Shown here: positions 1-10,418 of the stretch, piece after piece
Layout: the number at the start of each line of letters is the position of its first letter
How positions within the stretch are numbered: the first letter of the stretch is position 1
NCBI RefSeq assembly: GCF_900128495.1
Contig: NZ_LT635801.1
Location: 3,126,691-3,190,690, forward strand
DNA from: Bacteroides ilei
GTDB lineage: Bacteria > Bacteroidota > Bacteroidia > Bacteroidales > Bacteroidaceae
Reading direction: 5' to 3'
Length of the DNA: 64,000 bases
Notes under the pieces: generated by a model
Seen by the model: the letters and a program-made list of their open reading frames with translations, nothing else
What the model was told of the DNA's origin: nothing
The model's database searches: none
Program-made: the position numbers and the translations under genes

Positions 1-456
1 GCTCCTTTGTTCGGCTATTCTCAAATGACTCAGAGGCAGATTGAACAATATATAAAGATGTATTTGCCCTTGATAGACCTGCGTATGGTTTCTTTGGTTG
101 AAGATGAAGAAGGGAACCTGATCGCGGCAGGAATTTCAATGCCTTCACTATCGGTGGCTTTGCAAAAGGCTAAAGGGCGGTTGCTTCCTTTCGGATGGTT
201 TTATCTGTTGAAAGCATTGTTTATCAAGAAACCGAAAATACTGGATTTGTTATTGGTAGGAGTCAAACCGGAATATCAGAGCAAAGGTGTGAATGCTCTG
301 TTGTTTTATGACTTGGTACCTATTTACCAGCAAATGGGGTTTGAATATGGTGAAAGTAATCCCGAATTGGAATTGAACAAGAAGGTCCAGGCACAATGGA
401 GTGCATTCGAATCGGTCCAGCATAAACGCCGCCGGGCCTTTAAGAAAATATTTTAA
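1..456 (+). CDS. GNAT-like protein, 3' part only
   Basis: The reading frame is open from the first base of the window, so the true start lies upstream and only about the last 151 codons are present. The visible part resembles the C-terminal half of a GNAT-type acyltransferase: a strand ending in LLLVGVKPEYQSKGVNALL looks like the acetyl-CoA pyrophosphate-binding region, followed by a helix and the strand MGFEYGESNPELE. It ends in a basic tail (HKRRRAFKKIF). Substrate unknown. The stop lies 21 bp before parE, so the two may be cotranscribed. The family call is inference from the fold pattern; no catalytic residue is assigned. Confidence 0.6.
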   Translation, partial: APLFGYSQMTQRQIEQYIKMYLPLIDLRMVSLVEDEEGNLIAAGISMPSLSVALQKAKGRLLPFGWFYLLKALFIKKPKILDLLLVGVKPEYQSKGVNALLFYDLVPIYQQMGFEYGESNPELELNKKVQAQWSAFESVQHKRRRAFKKIF

Positions 457-477
457 TCTGTACACAGGAGGAGCAGT

Positions 478-2421
478 ATGGAAGAAAATATAAATGAACA
501 GCAGACAAATCCTGTATCCTATACCGAAGAAAATATCCGGCATTTAAGTGATATGGAGCATGTGCGGACTCGTCCGGGTATGTATATTGGCCGTTTGGGA
601 GACGGTTCTCAGGCAGAAGACGGTATCTATGTACTTTTGAAAGAAGTGGTGGATAACTGTATTGATGAGTTTAAGATGGGAGCCGGGAAGCGGATTGATA
701 TTCATGTGGAAGATAACTTGCGTGTTTCTGTGCGTGACTATGGACGAGGCATTCCGTTGGGAAGCCTGGTCAGTGCTGTTTCCATGCTGAATACCGGTGG
801 TAAATATGATACGAAGGCATTTAAGAAAAGTGTCGGGTTAAACGGTGTGGGTGCCAAAGCCGTAAATGCCTTAAGTTCCCGGTTTGTGGCACGGAGTATC
901 CGTGACGGCCAGATGCGTGAAGCCGTTTTTGAAAGGGGGGAGTTGAAGAGTGATGTTACCCAGACAACCGAAGAAGAAAACGGTACATATATTTTCTTTG
1001 AACCGGACGATACATTGTTTGTGAATTATCATTTCCGTCCGGAGTTCATTGAGACAATGCTGCGTAATTATACGTATTTGAATACGGGTCTGGCAATTTA
1101 TTATAACAATCACCGTATTATCAGCCGTAATGGTCTGGAGGATCTTTTGAATGACAATATGACTTCTCCGGGGTTGTATCCTATCATTCATCTGTCGGGT
1201 GAGGATATTGAGATTGCTTTTACACATAGTCCCCAATATGGAGAGGAGTATTATTCATTTGTCAATGGACAGCATACTACTCAGGGAGGTACCCATCAGA
1301 GTGCCTTTAAGGAACATATAGCCCGTACCATCAAGGAGTTTTACGGGAAAAATCTGGAATATCAGGATATCCGTAATGGTCTGGTTGCCGCAATTGCCAT
1401 CAATGTGATTGAACCTACGTTCGAGAGTCAGACCAAGATAAAGCTGGGATCTCTTACCATGGCACCAGAGAAGGATTCGGACGGTAACCCGTATCCATTG
1501 TCGGGAGTCAGTGTAAATAAGTTTGTAGGGGATTTCATCAAGGAGAATGTCGATAATTATCTGCATAAACATCCTGATGTAGCTGAAATCATGTTGCAGA
1601 AGATTCAGGAATCGGAGAAAGAACGGAAGGCGATAGCAGGTGTTTCCAAGATAGCGCGTGAACGGGCCAAGAAAGCCAATCTCCATAACCGGAAGTTGCG
1701 TGATTGTCATATTCACCTCAATGATGTCAAGGTAGCCAAAAAAGGTGATAAGGATGAATCAGACCCGCGTCTGGAGAGTTCGATCTTTATAACGGAGGGT
1801 GATTCGGCAAGTGGTTCCATCACTCAAAGCCGTGATGTGAACATACAAGCTGTGTTCAGTTTACGTGGTAAGCCTTTGAATACTTTCGGGCTGACCAAGA
1901 AAGTGGTCTATGAGAATGAGGAGTTCAATCTGTTACAGGCTGCTTTGAATATTGAAGACGGATTGGATGGTTTACGATATAATAAGGTGATTGTTGCTAC
2001 CGATGCTGATGTGGATGGTATGCATATCCGTTTGCTGATGATTACTTTCTTCCTGCAGTTTTTTCCTGACCTGATCAAGAAAGGGCATGTATATATCTTG
2101 CAGACTCCGTTGTTCCGTGTCAGAAACCGGAAGAAAGGTGTCTATGAAACAATATACTGTTATTCGGAGGAAGAAAGATTGGCTGCAATTGAAAAATTGG
2201 GTCCAAATCCTGAAATAACCCGATTTAAGGGGCTTGGAGAAATATCGGCTCCTGAATTCAAGCATTTTATAGGTAAAGATATGCGTTTGGAACAGGTGAC
2301 CCTGCGTAAGACTGATGCTGTAAAGGAATTGTTGGAGTTCTATATGGGTAAGAATACGATGGAACGTCAGAACTTTATTATCGATAATCTGGTAGTCGAA
2401 CAGGATTTGATAGAAAATTAA
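478..2421 (+). CDS. parE: DNA topoisomerase IV subunit B (ParE)
   Basis: ATPase subunit of type IIA topoisomerase IV, which with ParC decatenates daughter chromosomes. The 647 residues show the GHKL ATPase (EVVDNCIDE at about 56-64 with the Mg-binding Asn60, then DYGRGIP and [14 protein letters not shown]), the transducer domain, and the TOPRIM domain with EGDSASGS (Glu440) and DADVDG (Asp509/511/513). It lacks the long insert of enterobacterial GyrB. ParE rather than GyrB is chosen from length and from the coaD and S41 protease genes downstream, an arrangement I recall for Bacteroidales; the call between ParE and GyrB is the less certain part. The ATG is preceded by AGGAGG, unusual in this window. 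Confidence 0.88.
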   Translation: MEENINEQQTNPVSYTEENIRHLSDMEHVRTRPGMYIGRLGDGSQAEDGIYVLLKEVVDNCIDEFKMGAGKRIDIHVEDNLRVSVRDYGRGIPLGSLVSAVSMLNTGGKYDTKAFKKSVGLNGVGAKAVNALSSRFVARSIRDGQMREAVFERGELKSDVTQTTEEENGTYIFFEPDDTLFVNYHFRPEFIETMLRNYTYLNTGLAIYYNNHRIISRNGLEDLLNDNMTSPGLYPIIHLSGEDIEIAFTHSPQYGEEYYSFVNGQHTTQGGTHQSAFKEHIARTIKEFYGKNLEYQDIRNGLVAAIAINVIEPTFESQTKIKLGSLTMAPEKDSDGNPYPLSGVSVNKFVGDFIKENVDNYLHKHPDVAEIMLQKIQESEKERKAIAGVSKIARERAKKANLHNRKLRDCHIHLNDVKVAKKGDKDESDPRLESSIFITEGDSASGSITQSRDVNIQAVFSLRGKPLNTFGLTKKVVYENEEFNLLQAALNIEDGLDGLRYNKVIVATDADVDGMHIRLLMITFFLQFFPDLIKKGHVYILQTPLFRVRNRKKGVYETIYCYSEEERLAAIEKLGPNPEITRFKGLGEISAPEFKHFIGKDMRLEQVTLRKTDAVKELLEFYMGKNTMERQNFIIDNLVVEQDLIEN

Positions 2422-2439
2422 TGGATATAAAAGAATATT

Positions 2440-2898
2440 ATGAAGCGAGCGATATTTCCAGGGACATTTGATCCGTTTACAATCGGTCATTTTTCGGTGG
2501 TGCAGCGGGCATTGACGTTTATGGATGAAGTTGTGATAGGAATCGGGATAAATGAAAGCAAGCGTACCTGGTTCCCTACAAGTAAACGTTTGGCCATGAT
2601 TTCAAAACTATATGCGGGCGAACCTCGTATAAAGGTTAAATCGTATACTGGACTGACCGTTGATTTTGCCAAAGAAGAACAGGCGGGATTCATTATACGT
2701 GGTATCCGTACGGTCCATGATTTCGAATATGAGGAGACGATTGCTGATATTAACCGGAAACTGGCTGGAATAGAGACTATTCTGTTGTTTACTGAGCCCG
2801 AACTTACATCTGTCAGCTCGACTATAGTCCGTGAATTACTTCAGTTTGGTAAGGATGTCACTCCTTTTTTACCAGAAGGTCTGGATATTAATTTATAA
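2440..2898 (+). CDS. coaD: Phosphopantetheine adenylyltransferase
   Basis: Cytoplasmic enzyme of coenzyme A synthesis: transfers AMP from ATP to 4'-phosphopantetheine to give dephospho-CoA. The 152 residues are normal length. The nucleotidyltransferase signature [10 protein letters not shown] is at 8-17 (T/HxGH: Thr14, His17), RGIR at 87-90 supplies phosphate-binding arginines, and SSTIVREL at 126-133 is the second conserved motif. It starts 18 bp after parE and is followed 10 bp later by the S41 protease gene, so the three are probably one transcript. Confidence 0.95.
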   Translation: MKRAIFPGTFDPFTIGHFSVVQRALTFMDEVVIGIGINESKRTWFPTSKRLAMISKLYAGEPRIKVKSYTGLTVDFAKEEQAGFIIRGIRTVHDFEYEETIADINRKLAGIETILLFTEPELTSVSSTIVRELLQFGKDVTPFLPEGLDINL

Positions 2899-2908
2899 GG
2901 TGGAGAAT

Positions 2909-4492
2909 ATGAAAAAACTAGGATTGATGGTTGGGCTGATGATATGTCTGTTTACAGCCCAGGCACAGAATAGATTGCTGGATTCACCCTCACGCAAATT
3001 GCAGTTGGCCGAGTTTGCCATTGCCAATCTGTATGTAGATAAAGTGGATGAGGATAAGTTGGTTGAAAATGCGATTGTGGGTATGTTGGAACAGCTTGAC
3101 CCGCATTCAACCTATTCGGATCCGGAAGAAGTGAGAAAATTAAACGAGCCTTTGCAAGGGAATTTTGACGGGATTGGGATTCAGTTCAATATGGTGACGG
3201 ATACTTTGTTTGTCATCCAGCCGGTATCGGGAGGTCCTTCGGAAAAGGTTGGAATTCTGGCCGGTGACCGTATCATTGAAGTGAATGATACCGTTATTGC
3301 GGGTGTCAAGATGAATACAGAGGAAGTCATGAGACGTCTGCGCGGTAAGAAAGGTACCAAGGTAGATGTGAAAGTTATGCGTAGAGGGGTTAAGGAACTT
3401 CTTCCGTTTACAATCAAACGTGATAAGATTCCCGTTTACAGTCTTGATGCGGCGTATATGGTAAATGGGTCAATTGGATATATACGTGTAAGTCGTTTTG
3501 CCGCTACTACGGGACAGGAGTTTACTGATGCGTTGCACCGCTTGCAGAAACAAGGAATGAAGGATCTTATTCTTGATTTGCAGGGGAATGGAGGAGGCTA
3601 TCTGAATGCTGCCATTGAACTTTGCGACCAGATTTTGGGCAAACAGGAATTGATTGTGTATACGGAAGGACGCCGTAATCCCCGGTCGGAATTCAGTGCG
3701 AAGGGAGATGGTGATTTCTGTGAAGGTCGCTTGATTGTATTGGTGGACGAATATTCGGCATCGGCCAGCGAAATTGTTACCGGGGCTATTCAGGATTGGG
3801 ATAGAGGTATTGTTGTGGGACGTCGTACGTTTGGTAAAGGACTGGTGCAACGTCCGATTGATCTGCCCGACGGTTCCATGATTCGTCTTACCGTGGCCCG
3901 CTACTATACTCCTTCAGGACGTTGTATCCAAAAGCCCTATGAGAGTATTGAACAGTATAACAAAGATCTGATTGACCGTTATAACCGTGGGGAAATGATA
4001 AGTGCCGACAGTATTCATTTTCCGGATTCTTTGAAAACCCAGACATTAAAACTGAAACGTACTGTTTATGGTGGAGGTGGTATTATGCCCGATTATTTTG
4101 TGCCTATTGATACGACAATGTATACCGACTATTACTTGGCTTTACGTGATAAGGGGGCTATTGTACAGATGAATTTGAAGCTGGTCGACGCCCATCGTTC
4201 GGAATGGATGAAGAAATATAAAAATTTCGGAAAGTTCAACCGTGATTTTGAAGTGACTGACGGTATGTTGCAGGACTTGATCGGACTTGGTAAGGAGTTG
4301 GGGGCAGTGTATGATGAAACACAATACAAGACGGCTTTACCTTTGATCAAAACGCAAATGAAGGCTTTGATAGCTCGAGACTTATGGGATATGAGCGAAT
4401 ATTTTCAGGTTATTAATACGTTGAATAACAGTATGAAGAAGGCGGTTGAGCTGCTCTCGGAACCGGGGATGAATTTCCCTAGGCAGAATTAG
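2909..4492 (+). CDS. S41 family C-terminal processing peptidase with PDZ domain
   Basis: Periplasmic serine protease of the CtpA/Prc family. The ATG at 2909 is preferred over an upstream in-frame start (2831) that lies inside coaD, because it gives a clean signal peptide (MKKLGLMVGLMICLFTAQAQ). In the 527-residue protein a PDZ domain occupies about 90-170 (VSGGPSEKVGILAGDRIIEV) and the S41 domain about 200-370. The catalytic Ser/Lys dyad is visible as YSASASEI (probably Ser285) and FGKG (Lys310), 25 residues apart as in other family members. A C-terminal extension of about 150 residues follows. Target proteins are unknown. Confidence 0.9.
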   Translation: MKKLGLMVGLMICLFTAQAQNRLLDSPSRKLQLAEFAIANLYVDKVDEDKLVENAIVGMLEQLDPHSTYSDPEEVRKLNEPLQGNFDGIGIQFNMVTDTLFVIQPVSGGPSEKVGILAGDRIIEVNDTVIAGVKMNTEEVMRRLRGKKGTKVDVKVMRRGVKELLPFTIKRDKIPVYSLDAAYMVNGSIGYIRVSRFAATTGQEFTDALHRLQKQGMKDLILDLQGNGGGYLNAAIELCDQILGKQELIVYTEGRRNPRSEFSAKGDGDFCEGRLIVLVDEYSASASEIVTGAIQDWDRGIVVGRRTFGKGLVQRPIDLPDGSMIRLTVARYYTPSGRCIQKPYESIEQYNKDLIDRYNRGEMISADSIHFPDSLKTQTLKLKRTVYGGGGIMPDYFVPIDTTMYTDYYLALRDKGAIVQMNLKLVDAHRSEWMKKYKNFGKFNRDFEVTDGMLQDLIGLGKELGAVYDETQYKTALPLIKTQMKALIARDLWDMSEYFQVINTLNNSMKKAVELLSEPGMNFPRQN

Positions 4493-4529
4493 TGCATACG
4501 GTATTTATATATGTTTGAAATTTGTTGGG

Positions 4530-4577
4530 AATCATCCGGCCGGAGTGGTTGTTTCTTCCGGTCGGATGATTCTTTAT
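4530..4577 (+). terminator. Rho-independent terminator after S41 protease
   Basis: A 14-bp stem (4530-4543 pairing with 4558-4571, one G-U pair) with a 14-nt loop, followed by a short T-rich tract. It closes the parE-coaD-protease unit. Confidence 0.75.
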
Positions 4578-4702
4578 TTGGATGAACAACTCTTTTCTCC
4601 AAACAGACTGTCGCATATTCCTGTTTGTAAATCAATTGAGCTTCTTGAGTTTATTAAAACCTGACTTTCTTTCTCCGGATTAAAGAATTATTTCCGTAAT
4701 TT

Positions 4703-4733
4703 TTTGTATTCTCTGAGAAAACATCTAATTTTG
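4703..4733 (+). promoter_or_regulatory. Bacteroides-type promoter of frdCAB
   Basis: A TTTG -33 box at 4703-4706 and a TAATTTTG -7 box at 4726-4733 (consensus TAnnTTTG) are 19 bp apart, the usual spacing for the Bacteroides primary sigma factor. Transcription would start near 4740, giving a leader of about 65 nt before frdC. Confidence 0.75.
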
Positions 4734-4803
4734 TATCGGTATTATCCAGATTGTGGAAGAAAATTTTAGTTCTAACAATTAAATAATTTAAATTCAATCA
4801 TTT

Positions 4804-5493
4804 ATGTGGTTAAGTAATTCATCTATTGGAAGGAAAGTGGTGATGAGTGTAACAGGTATCGCCCTTGTCCTGTTTCTGACATTTCACATGGCGATGAACC
4901 TTGTTGCGCTTTTCTCGAAAGAAGGTTACAACATGGTTTGTGAATTCCTGGGTGCTAACTGGTACGCATTGGTTGCTACTGTAGTATTGGCTGCCTTGTT
5001 TGTCATTCACATCATCTACGCTTTCTGGTTGACTATGCAGAACCGTGCTGCCCGTGGTAGTGAACGCTATGCGGTTAATGTAAAACCTAAAAATGTAGAG
5101 TGGGCTTCTCAGAATATGTTGGTTCTGGGTATTATTGTGATTTTAGGTCTGGCTTTACACTTTGCCAATTTCTGGTACAAAATGCAGTTCGCTGAAATTA
5201 TCGGCAATCCGATGATGGGAGGTCTTCATGCAGCCGACGGTTATGGCTATATCATGCAGACATTCTCTAATCCTGTATTCTTCGTATTGTATATTATCTG
5301 GCTGATTGCTTTGTGGTTCCATTTGACTCATGGTTTCTGGAGTGCTATGCAGACTTTGGGTTGGAATAACACTATCTGGATTAACCGTTGGAAATGCATC
5401 TCTAACATCTACTCTACTATCGTCGTACTCTGCTTCATGTTAGTAGCTGTTGTGTTCTTCCTGAAGAATATGATGGGTTGCGGTGCTTGCTAA
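4804..5493 (+). CDS. frdC: Fumarate reductase/succinate dehydrogenase cytochrome b subunit
   Basis: Diheme b558-type membrane anchor that passes electrons from menaquinol to the FrdAB catalytic part in anaerobic fumarate respiration. The 229 residues contain five hydrophobic segments (about 12-37, 52-75, 100-122, 158-183, 203-224) with histidines suited to heme ligation (for example TFHMAMN, FVIHIIY, LALHFAN, FHLTHGFW). Size and sequence fit the single-anchor b558 family and not the two-subunit SdhC/SdhD type. First gene of frdCAB. Bacteroidetes use this complex mainly as fumarate reductase; the direction is inferred from that knowledge. Confidence 0.93.
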   Translation: MWLSNSSIGRKVVMSVTGIALVLFLTFHMAMNLVALFSKEGYNMVCEFLGANWYALVATVVLAALFVIHIIYAFWLTMQNRAARGSERYAVNVKPKNVEWASQNMLVLGIIVILGLALHFANFWYKMQFAEIIGNPMMGGLHAADGYGYIMQTFSNPVFFVLYIIWLIALWFHLTHGFWSAMQTLGWNNTIWINRWKCISNIYSTIVVLCFMLVAVVFFLKNMMGCGAC

Positions 5494-5526
5494 TTTAAGT
5501 GTAACTGATTAAAATTGAAAAACATT

Positions 5527-7509
5527 ATGACTAAGATACTTGATTCTAAGATTCCTGAAGGCCCGATAGCTGAGAAATGGACCAATTATAAAGCTCATCA
5601 GAAACTGGTGAACCCAGCTAATAAACGTCGTCTGGATATCATTGTTGTAGGAACTGGTCTGGCCGGTGCTTCTGCTGCCGCTTCACTCGGTGAAATGGGT
5701 TTCCGTGTATTTAACTTCTGTATTCAGGATTCTCCACGTCGTGCACATTCTATCGCTGCACAAGGTGGTATCAATGCTGCAAAGAATTATCAGAACGACG
5801 GTGACTCTGTATATCGTTTGTTCTATGATACAGTGAAAGGTGGTGACTACCGTGCCCGTGAAGCAAATGTTTATCGTTTGGCTGAAGTCTCAAACAATAT
5901 TATTGATCAATGTGTGGCACAGGGTGTTCCTTTCGCTCGTGAATATGGAGGTATGTTGGCTAACCGTTCATTTGGTGGTGCACAGGTATCTCGTACTTTT
6001 TATGCAAAAGGTCAGACTGGTCAGCAGCTGTTGCTGGGGGCTTACTCAGCATTAAGTCGTCAGGTTGGTGCTGGTACCGTGAAGCTGTATACCCGTTATG
6101 AAATGGAAGACATTGTCATCATCGACGGTCGTGCACGTGGTATCATTGCCAAGAACCTGGTTACTGGTAAGCTGGAACGTTTCGCTGCTCATGCAGTAGT
6201 TATTGCTACCGGTGGTTACGGTAACACTTATTTCTTGTCTACTAACGCCATGGCTTGTAACTGTACAGCTGCCATGTCTTGCTACCGTAAAGGTGCCTTC
6301 TTCGCTAATCCGGCTTATGTACAGATTCACCCGACTTGTATTCCGGTACACGGTGACAAGCAGTCTAAGCTGACTTTGATGTCTGAATCTTTGCGTAACG
6401 ACGGTCGTATCTGGGTTCCGAAGAAACTGGAAGATGCAAAAGCTTTGCAGGCTGGTAAGATGAAACCGACAGATATTCCGGAAGAAGATCGTGACTACTA
6501 CTTGGAACGTCGTTATCCGGCATTCGGTAACTTGGTTCCGCGTGACGTTGCTTCACGTGCCGCTAAGGAACGTTGCGACCACGGTTACGGTGTAAACAAT
6601 ACTGGTTTGGCTGTATACCTCGACTTCTCTGAATGTATTGAACGTCTGGGTCTGGATGTTGTTCGTCAGCGTTATGGTAACCTGTTCGATATGTACGAAG
6701 AAATCACCGACGTAAATCCGGGTGAAGTAGGAAAAGAAATCAATGGCGTTAAATATTATAATCCGATGATGATCTATCCGGCTATCCACTATACAATGGG
6801 TGGTATCTGGGTTGACTATGAACTTCAGACTACTATCAAGGGTCTGTTCGCTATCGGTGAATGTAACTTCTCTGATCACGGTGCTAACCGTTTGGGTGCT
6901 TCTGCTTTGATGCAGGGATTGGCTGACGGTTACTTCGTATTGCCTTATACTATCCAGAACTACTTGGCTGACCAGATTACTGTTCCTCGCTTCTCTACCG
7001 ATCTGCCGGAATTTGATGAAGCAGAAAAGGCTGTTCAGGCTAAGATCGATCACCTGATGAATATCAAGGGTAAGAAGTCTGTAGATTCTATCCACAAGGA
7101 ATTGGGCCGCGTAATGTGGGAATATGTTGGTATGGGACGTACTGCAGAAGGTTTGAAGACAGGTTTGGCTAAACTGAAGGAAATCCGTAAGGAATTTGAA
7201 ACCGAATTGTTTATCCCAGGTTCTAAGGAAGGCATGAACATTGAATTGGATAAGGCTATCCGTCTGAACGACTTCATCACAATGGGTGAACTGATTGCAT
7301 ACGATGCATTGAACCGTAATGAATCTTGCGGTGGTCACTTCCGTGAAGAATATCAGACTGAAGAAGGTGAAGCTAAACGTGATGATGAAAACTTCTTCTA
7401 TGTTGCTTGCTGGGAATATCAGGGAAGCGATGACAAGGCTCCGGTATTGTATAAAGAACCGCTGGTATACGAAGCTATTAAAGTTCAGACTCGTAACTAC
7501 AAGAGCTAA
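5527..7509 (+). CDS. frdA: Fumarate reductase/succinate dehydrogenase flavoprotein subunit
   Basis: FAD-bearing catalytic subunit that reduces fumarate to succinate on the cytoplasmic face. The ATG at 5527 is chosen over a TTG four codons earlier, giving 660 residues. Visible are the dinucleotide-binding GTGLAG (42-47), the covalent-FAD motif [11 protein letters not shown] with His74, a substrate-site segment around HPTCIP, and the C-terminal FAD/active-site region [10 protein letters not shown] and [13 protein letters not shown]. Lies 33 bp after frdC and 35 bp before frdB. Codon choice is strongly biased (CGT, GGT, CTG), as expected for a highly expressed central enzyme. Confidence 0.95.
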   Translation: MTKILDSKIPEGPIAEKWTNYKAHQKLVNPANKRRLDIIVVGTGLAGASAAASLGEMGFRVFNFCIQDSPRRAHSIAAQGGINAAKNYQNDGDSVYRLFYDTVKGGDYRAREANVYRLAEVSNNIIDQCVAQGVPFAREYGGMLANRSFGGAQVSRTFYAKGQTGQQLLLGAYSALSRQVGAGTVKLYTRYEMEDIVIIDGRARGIIAKNLVTGKLERFAAHAVVIATGGYGNTYFLSTNAMACNCTAAMSCYRKGAFFANPAYVQIHPTCIPVHGDKQSKLTLMSESLRNDGRIWVPKKLEDAKALQAGKMKPTDIPEEDRDYYLERRYPAFGNLVPRDVASRAAKERCDHGYGVNNTGLAVYLDFSECIERLGLDVVRQRYGNLFDMYEEITDVNPGEVGKEINGVKYYNPMMIYPAIHYTMGGIWVDYELQTTIKGLFAIGECNFSDHGANRLGASALMQGLADGYFVLPYTIQNYLADQITVPRFSTDLPEFDEAEKAVQAKIDHLMNIKGKKSVDSIHKELGRVMWEYVGMGRTAEGLKTGLAKLKEIRKEFETELFIPGSKEGMNIELDKAIRLNDFITMGELIAYDALNRNESCGGHFREEYQTEEGEAKRDDENFFYVACWEYQGSDDKAPVLYKEPLVYEAIKVQTRNYKS

Positions 7510-7544
7510 TCAGTGAAGTTAAACATTTAAAGAATCTAAGTAAA

Positions 7545-8300
7545 ATGGATAAAAATATATCATTTACGCTGAAAATTTGGCGTCAGAACGGACCTAAGGA
7601 AAAAGGTCATTTCGATACATTCCAGATGAAAGATATCCCAGGTGATACTTCTTTTCTGGAAATGCTGGATATCTTGAACGAACAGTTGATTGAAGAAGGC
7701 AAAGAACCGATCGTATTCGACCATGACTGTCGTGAAGGTATCTGCGGTATGTGTTCTTTGTATATCAACGGACATCCTCACGGACCTGCAAAAGGTGCCA
7801 CTACTTGCCAGATCTATATGCGTCGTTTCAAGGATGGTGATGTGATTACTGTTGAGCCTTGGCGTTCAGCCGGTTTCCCGGTTATCAAGGACTTGATGGT
7901 AGACCGTTCTGCTTACGATAAGATTATGCAGGCAGGTGGTTTCATCAGCGTACGTACTGGTGCTCCTCAGGATGCAAATGCCATCCTGATTCCGAAACCG
8001 GTTGCTGACGAAGCTATGGATGCTGCAACTTGTATTGGTTGTGGTGCTTGTGTAGCAGCTTGTAAGAATGGTTCGGCTATGTTGTTCGTTTCAGCTAAGG
8101 TTAGCCAGTTGAACTTGTTGCCTCAAGGTAAGCCGGAAGCTTTGCGCCGTGCAAAAGCTATGTTGTCTAAGATGGACGAACTGGGCTTTGGTAACTGTAC
8201 GAATACACGTGCTTGTGAAGCTGAATGCCCGAAGTGCGTTTCAATCAGTAACATTGCCCGTTTGAACCGCGACTTTATTAAGGCTAAGCTGAAAGATTAA
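7545..8300 (+). CDS. frdB: Fumarate reductase/succinate dehydrogenase iron-sulfur subunit
   Basis: Electron-transfer subunit linking FrdC hemes to FrdA flavin. The 251 residues hold a plant-type [2Fe-2S] domain (CREGICGMC at 62-70 plus Cys88) and a bacterial ferredoxin-like domain with [11 protein letters not shown] (about 175-185) and [13 protein letters not shown] (about 217-229), accounting for the [4Fe-4S] and [3Fe-4S] centres. Last gene of frdCAB, with a terminator 31 bp downstream. Confidence 0.95.
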   Translation: MDKNISFTLKIWRQNGPKEKGHFDTFQMKDIPGDTSFLEMLDILNEQLIEEGKEPIVFDHDCREGICGMCSLYINGHPHGPAKGATTCQIYMRRFKDGDVITVEPWRSAGFPVIKDLMVDRSAYDKIMQAGGFISVRTGAPQDANAILIPKPVADEAMDAATCIGCGACVAACKNGSAMLFVSAKVSQLNLLPQGKPEALRRAKAMLSKMDELGFGNCTNTRACEAECPKCVSISNIARLNRDFIKAKLKD

Positions 8301-8331
8301 TCAGGCAAAAGCTTTTATTTGATAAACTTCG

Positions 8332-8368
8332 AATCCCTGTCGGTTTTGTCCGGCAGGGATTTTTGTTT
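8332..8368 (+). terminator. Terminator of frdCAB
   Basis: A 12-bp stem (8332-8343 with 8350-8361, one G-U pair), 6-nt loop, then a run rich in T. Confidence 0.85.
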
Positions 8369-8456
8369 TCTAATTTCTAATGTTATAATGACAGGTTGTG
8401 GGCGCAAACGCATCTAAAATGCAAAAGAGTTTTAAACAATTTGTAATTGTGTTGCA

Positions 8457-8465
8457 TGCTATTGC
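8457..8465. repeat. Target-site duplication, left copy
   Basis: TGCTATTGC directly abuts the left inverted end of the IS66 element and recurs exactly at 11213-11221. IS66 elements normally duplicate 8 bp; nine matching bases here mean either one chance match or a 9-bp duplication. Confidence 0.85.
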
Positions 8466-8485
8466 GTAACCATTCTATTTTCCGC
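8466..8485 (+). repeat. IS66 terminal inverted repeat, left
   Basis: GTAACCATTCTATTTTCCGC; matches the reverse complement of 11193-11212 at 19 of 20 positions. Confidence 0.9.
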
Positions 8486-8552
8486 TACGACAATTTTATC
8501 GGCTGTTTTTCAGCCGATAAAATAAAAAAGTCCGTAAAAAAATATTTTTGTT

Positions 8553-10331
8553 TTAACATTCCGGTTTATAAAAACATGGCAGAAGAGTCTTCTTGTCGCA
8601 GACCTTACCATGAAGAATACATTCAAACAAGTGCTTCAGGTAATCCTGAGGATCTATGTCATTAAGTTTGCAGCTTTCTATCAGCGAGAAGATGAATGCC
8701 GAGTTTTCTGCCGCATCCTCACTGCCGATATTCATACAGTTCTTGAGCAGCAGCTTTACAGGTTTCATCCTTTGCTCACAGAGGTTGTTCGATATTTCCG
8801 CTGCACCGTCCTTGAGGATATTTTTCAGGGATTTCCACTGGTTTAACGTATAGTTCACAGCCTTTCTCATCAGTTCGTTTGCCATGAGTTTGGTATCCTG
8901 CATCATCATGACCACCTTATGATGGATACGTTCAAGAATCGGTCCTGTAAGTTTAAGTCTTTTTTCCTTAATCTGCTCACCGCTGAGTTTCATTGTGCGG
9001 AACAAGTCTTCATTTCTGAACATATCACCGATAGGGTCTATTATATCCATCGCAGTTCTGTCTGAAGGCAAGGCATCAACCCACAACCTCCTGCAGTGCG
9101 TCCAGCATCCTATGTGAAGCACCTTTGAGGCTTCTCCGTCAAACATCCTGTAAACCGTATATCCGTCAGTGGATATGGTTCCCATAAAATATTCCAGGAA
9201 CGACTTTGCCGTATCGGAAGACCTGCTGCCGTTGTTATAGTGATAATAGACCATCTTTATATGCTTTGCAAAGAAAGCCCATAAGTACTTTCTCCTGTAA
9301 GCCTTACCTTCCGGTGTTTCAACTCCAACGAGTTCGGTAGTCTCATCAACCATAAGGTATTTTGCCCTCTGTACAAACTCCTTGAATGCATCTCCGATAA
9401 ATTCCTTTAGTTTGGCGATTCCGTTATGGATATAGCTGTTCAGCGTGGTGTTGCTTATATGGATACCTTCTCTTGCAAGCAGCCTTATCTGTCTATTTTC
9501 AGGCATGCTGAAGTCATATTTCAGACAAAGCAGACGGGCAAGCAAATCAGGGGAGAAGATTCCTCCAAGGTTTTTCAAGGGATGCTCCATGGTGCTTGTG
9601 AAAGTGCCGTCTGCAAGCTTTACCCTTGCCACCTTGTACACATGCTCCACGTTATGAGCCCTTACATGTTCTACAACCCTGTATTCCCACACATCAGGCA
9701 TACCGTTGCGGTTCATAAACCTTGCACCTTCAGGAAGCTGATAATAGTCTTCTATTTCATGAACAACTACCTTATCCACCTTCAGCCTGGTCTTTTCTGC
9801 ACGGGGAGCTGTTTCCTTTTTCCTTGAAGGCCTGCAGTTCTGTGCAGGTACGTTACCGGAAGAGGTATTGCTGCCAGTACCGTTACCATCTGCCTTATTA
9901 TTATCATCTTTCTTATCAGAGCCGTCATACTCGGACTTCTCCATCGCAGACTTGTCAATGTTACGGTTGTTCAGCAGCCTTCTTTGCTCGGAGGTACGGC
10001 CGAAACGGTGTTTCCTGCTATCCTCAAGCTGAAGCCTGAGATTGGATATCTCATTTGCCAGCATCATGTTCACCTCGTCTTTTGCCTCAAGCTGCTTTCT
10101 CATAAGTTCTATTTCTTTCCTGTAATGTTCAACTGTGGTTGATTGCTTTTCGAGGGAATCTTTGAGATCATTGATTGTATCAATCAGAGCCTTTGAGTTC
10201 TCCCTGTTGGATTTTTCAATAGACTCAAGCCTCGCAATCAGTTCTTTATTCTGTTTGCGGAGCCCTGCCTTTTCTTCATTCGCCAGACCCAGCTGGCAGC
10301 AAAGTAACTCGTATGCTCTTTCATCAATCAT
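8553..10331 (-). CDS. tnpC: IS66 family transposase TnpC
   Basis: DDE transposase of the element, 592 residues, normal length. The N-terminal 120 residues are a helical, coiled-coil region (QKQNKELIARLESIEKS type). A low-complexity linker rich in Asn/Gly/Asp follows at about 125-165. The DDE core shows the three expected acidic motifs: VDET, TDGYTVY and NNLCEQRMKPVK. The ATG at 10331 is the natural start. There are 87 bp between tnpB and this gene. Confidence 0.95.
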   Translation of the reverse strand: MIDERAYELLCCQLGLANEEKAGLRKQNKELIARLESIEKSNRENSKALIDTINDLKDSLEKQSTTVEHYRKEIELMRKQLEAKDEVNMMLANEISNLRLQLEDSRKHRFGRTSEQRRLLNNRNIDKSAMEKSEYDGSDKKDDNNKADGNGTGSNTSSGNVPAQNCRPSRKKETAPRAEKTRLKVDKVVVHEIEDYYQLPEGARFMNRNGMPDVWEYRVVEHVRAHNVEHVYKVARVKLADGTFTSTMEHPLKNLGGIFSPDLLARLLCLKYDFSMPENRQIRLLAREGIHISNTTLNSYIHNGIAKLKEFIGDAFKEFVQRAKYLMVDETTELVGVETPEGKAYRRKYLWAFFAKHIKMVYYHYNNGSRSSDTAKSFLEYFMGTISTDGYTVYRMFDGEASKVLHIGCWTHCRRLWVDALPSDRTAMDIIDPIGDMFRNEDLFRTMKLSGEQIKEKRLKLTGPILERIHHKVVMMMQDTKLMANELMRKAVNYTLNQWKSLKNILKDGAAEISNNLCEQRMKPVKLLLKNCMNIGSEDAAENSAFIFSLIESCKLNDIDPQDYLKHLFECILHGKVCDKKTLLPCFYKPEC

Positions 10332-10418
10332 GATATAAAGGTACGAAAAATCAAGCAGTTACGCAAACTTTTTATCAATTATTTTTGCATTATTTTATTG
10401 ATAATCAATGCATTAATA

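Larger units (their letters stand above)
4493..4803. other. Intergenic region between S41 protease and frdC
   Basis: No coding sequence. It holds the terminator of the parE-coaD-protease unit in its first third and the frd promoter in its last third; nothing else stands out. Confidence 0.7.

Noticed and set aside
6553..7338. A 261-codon frame on the minus strand opposite frdA
   Set aside because: It is an antisense shadow produced by the strong codon bias of frdA, with no domain or start signal.
8447..8665. A 72-codon + strand frame across the left end of the IS element
   Set aside because: It runs from flanking DNA into the end of tnpC on the other strand and has no protein-like pattern.
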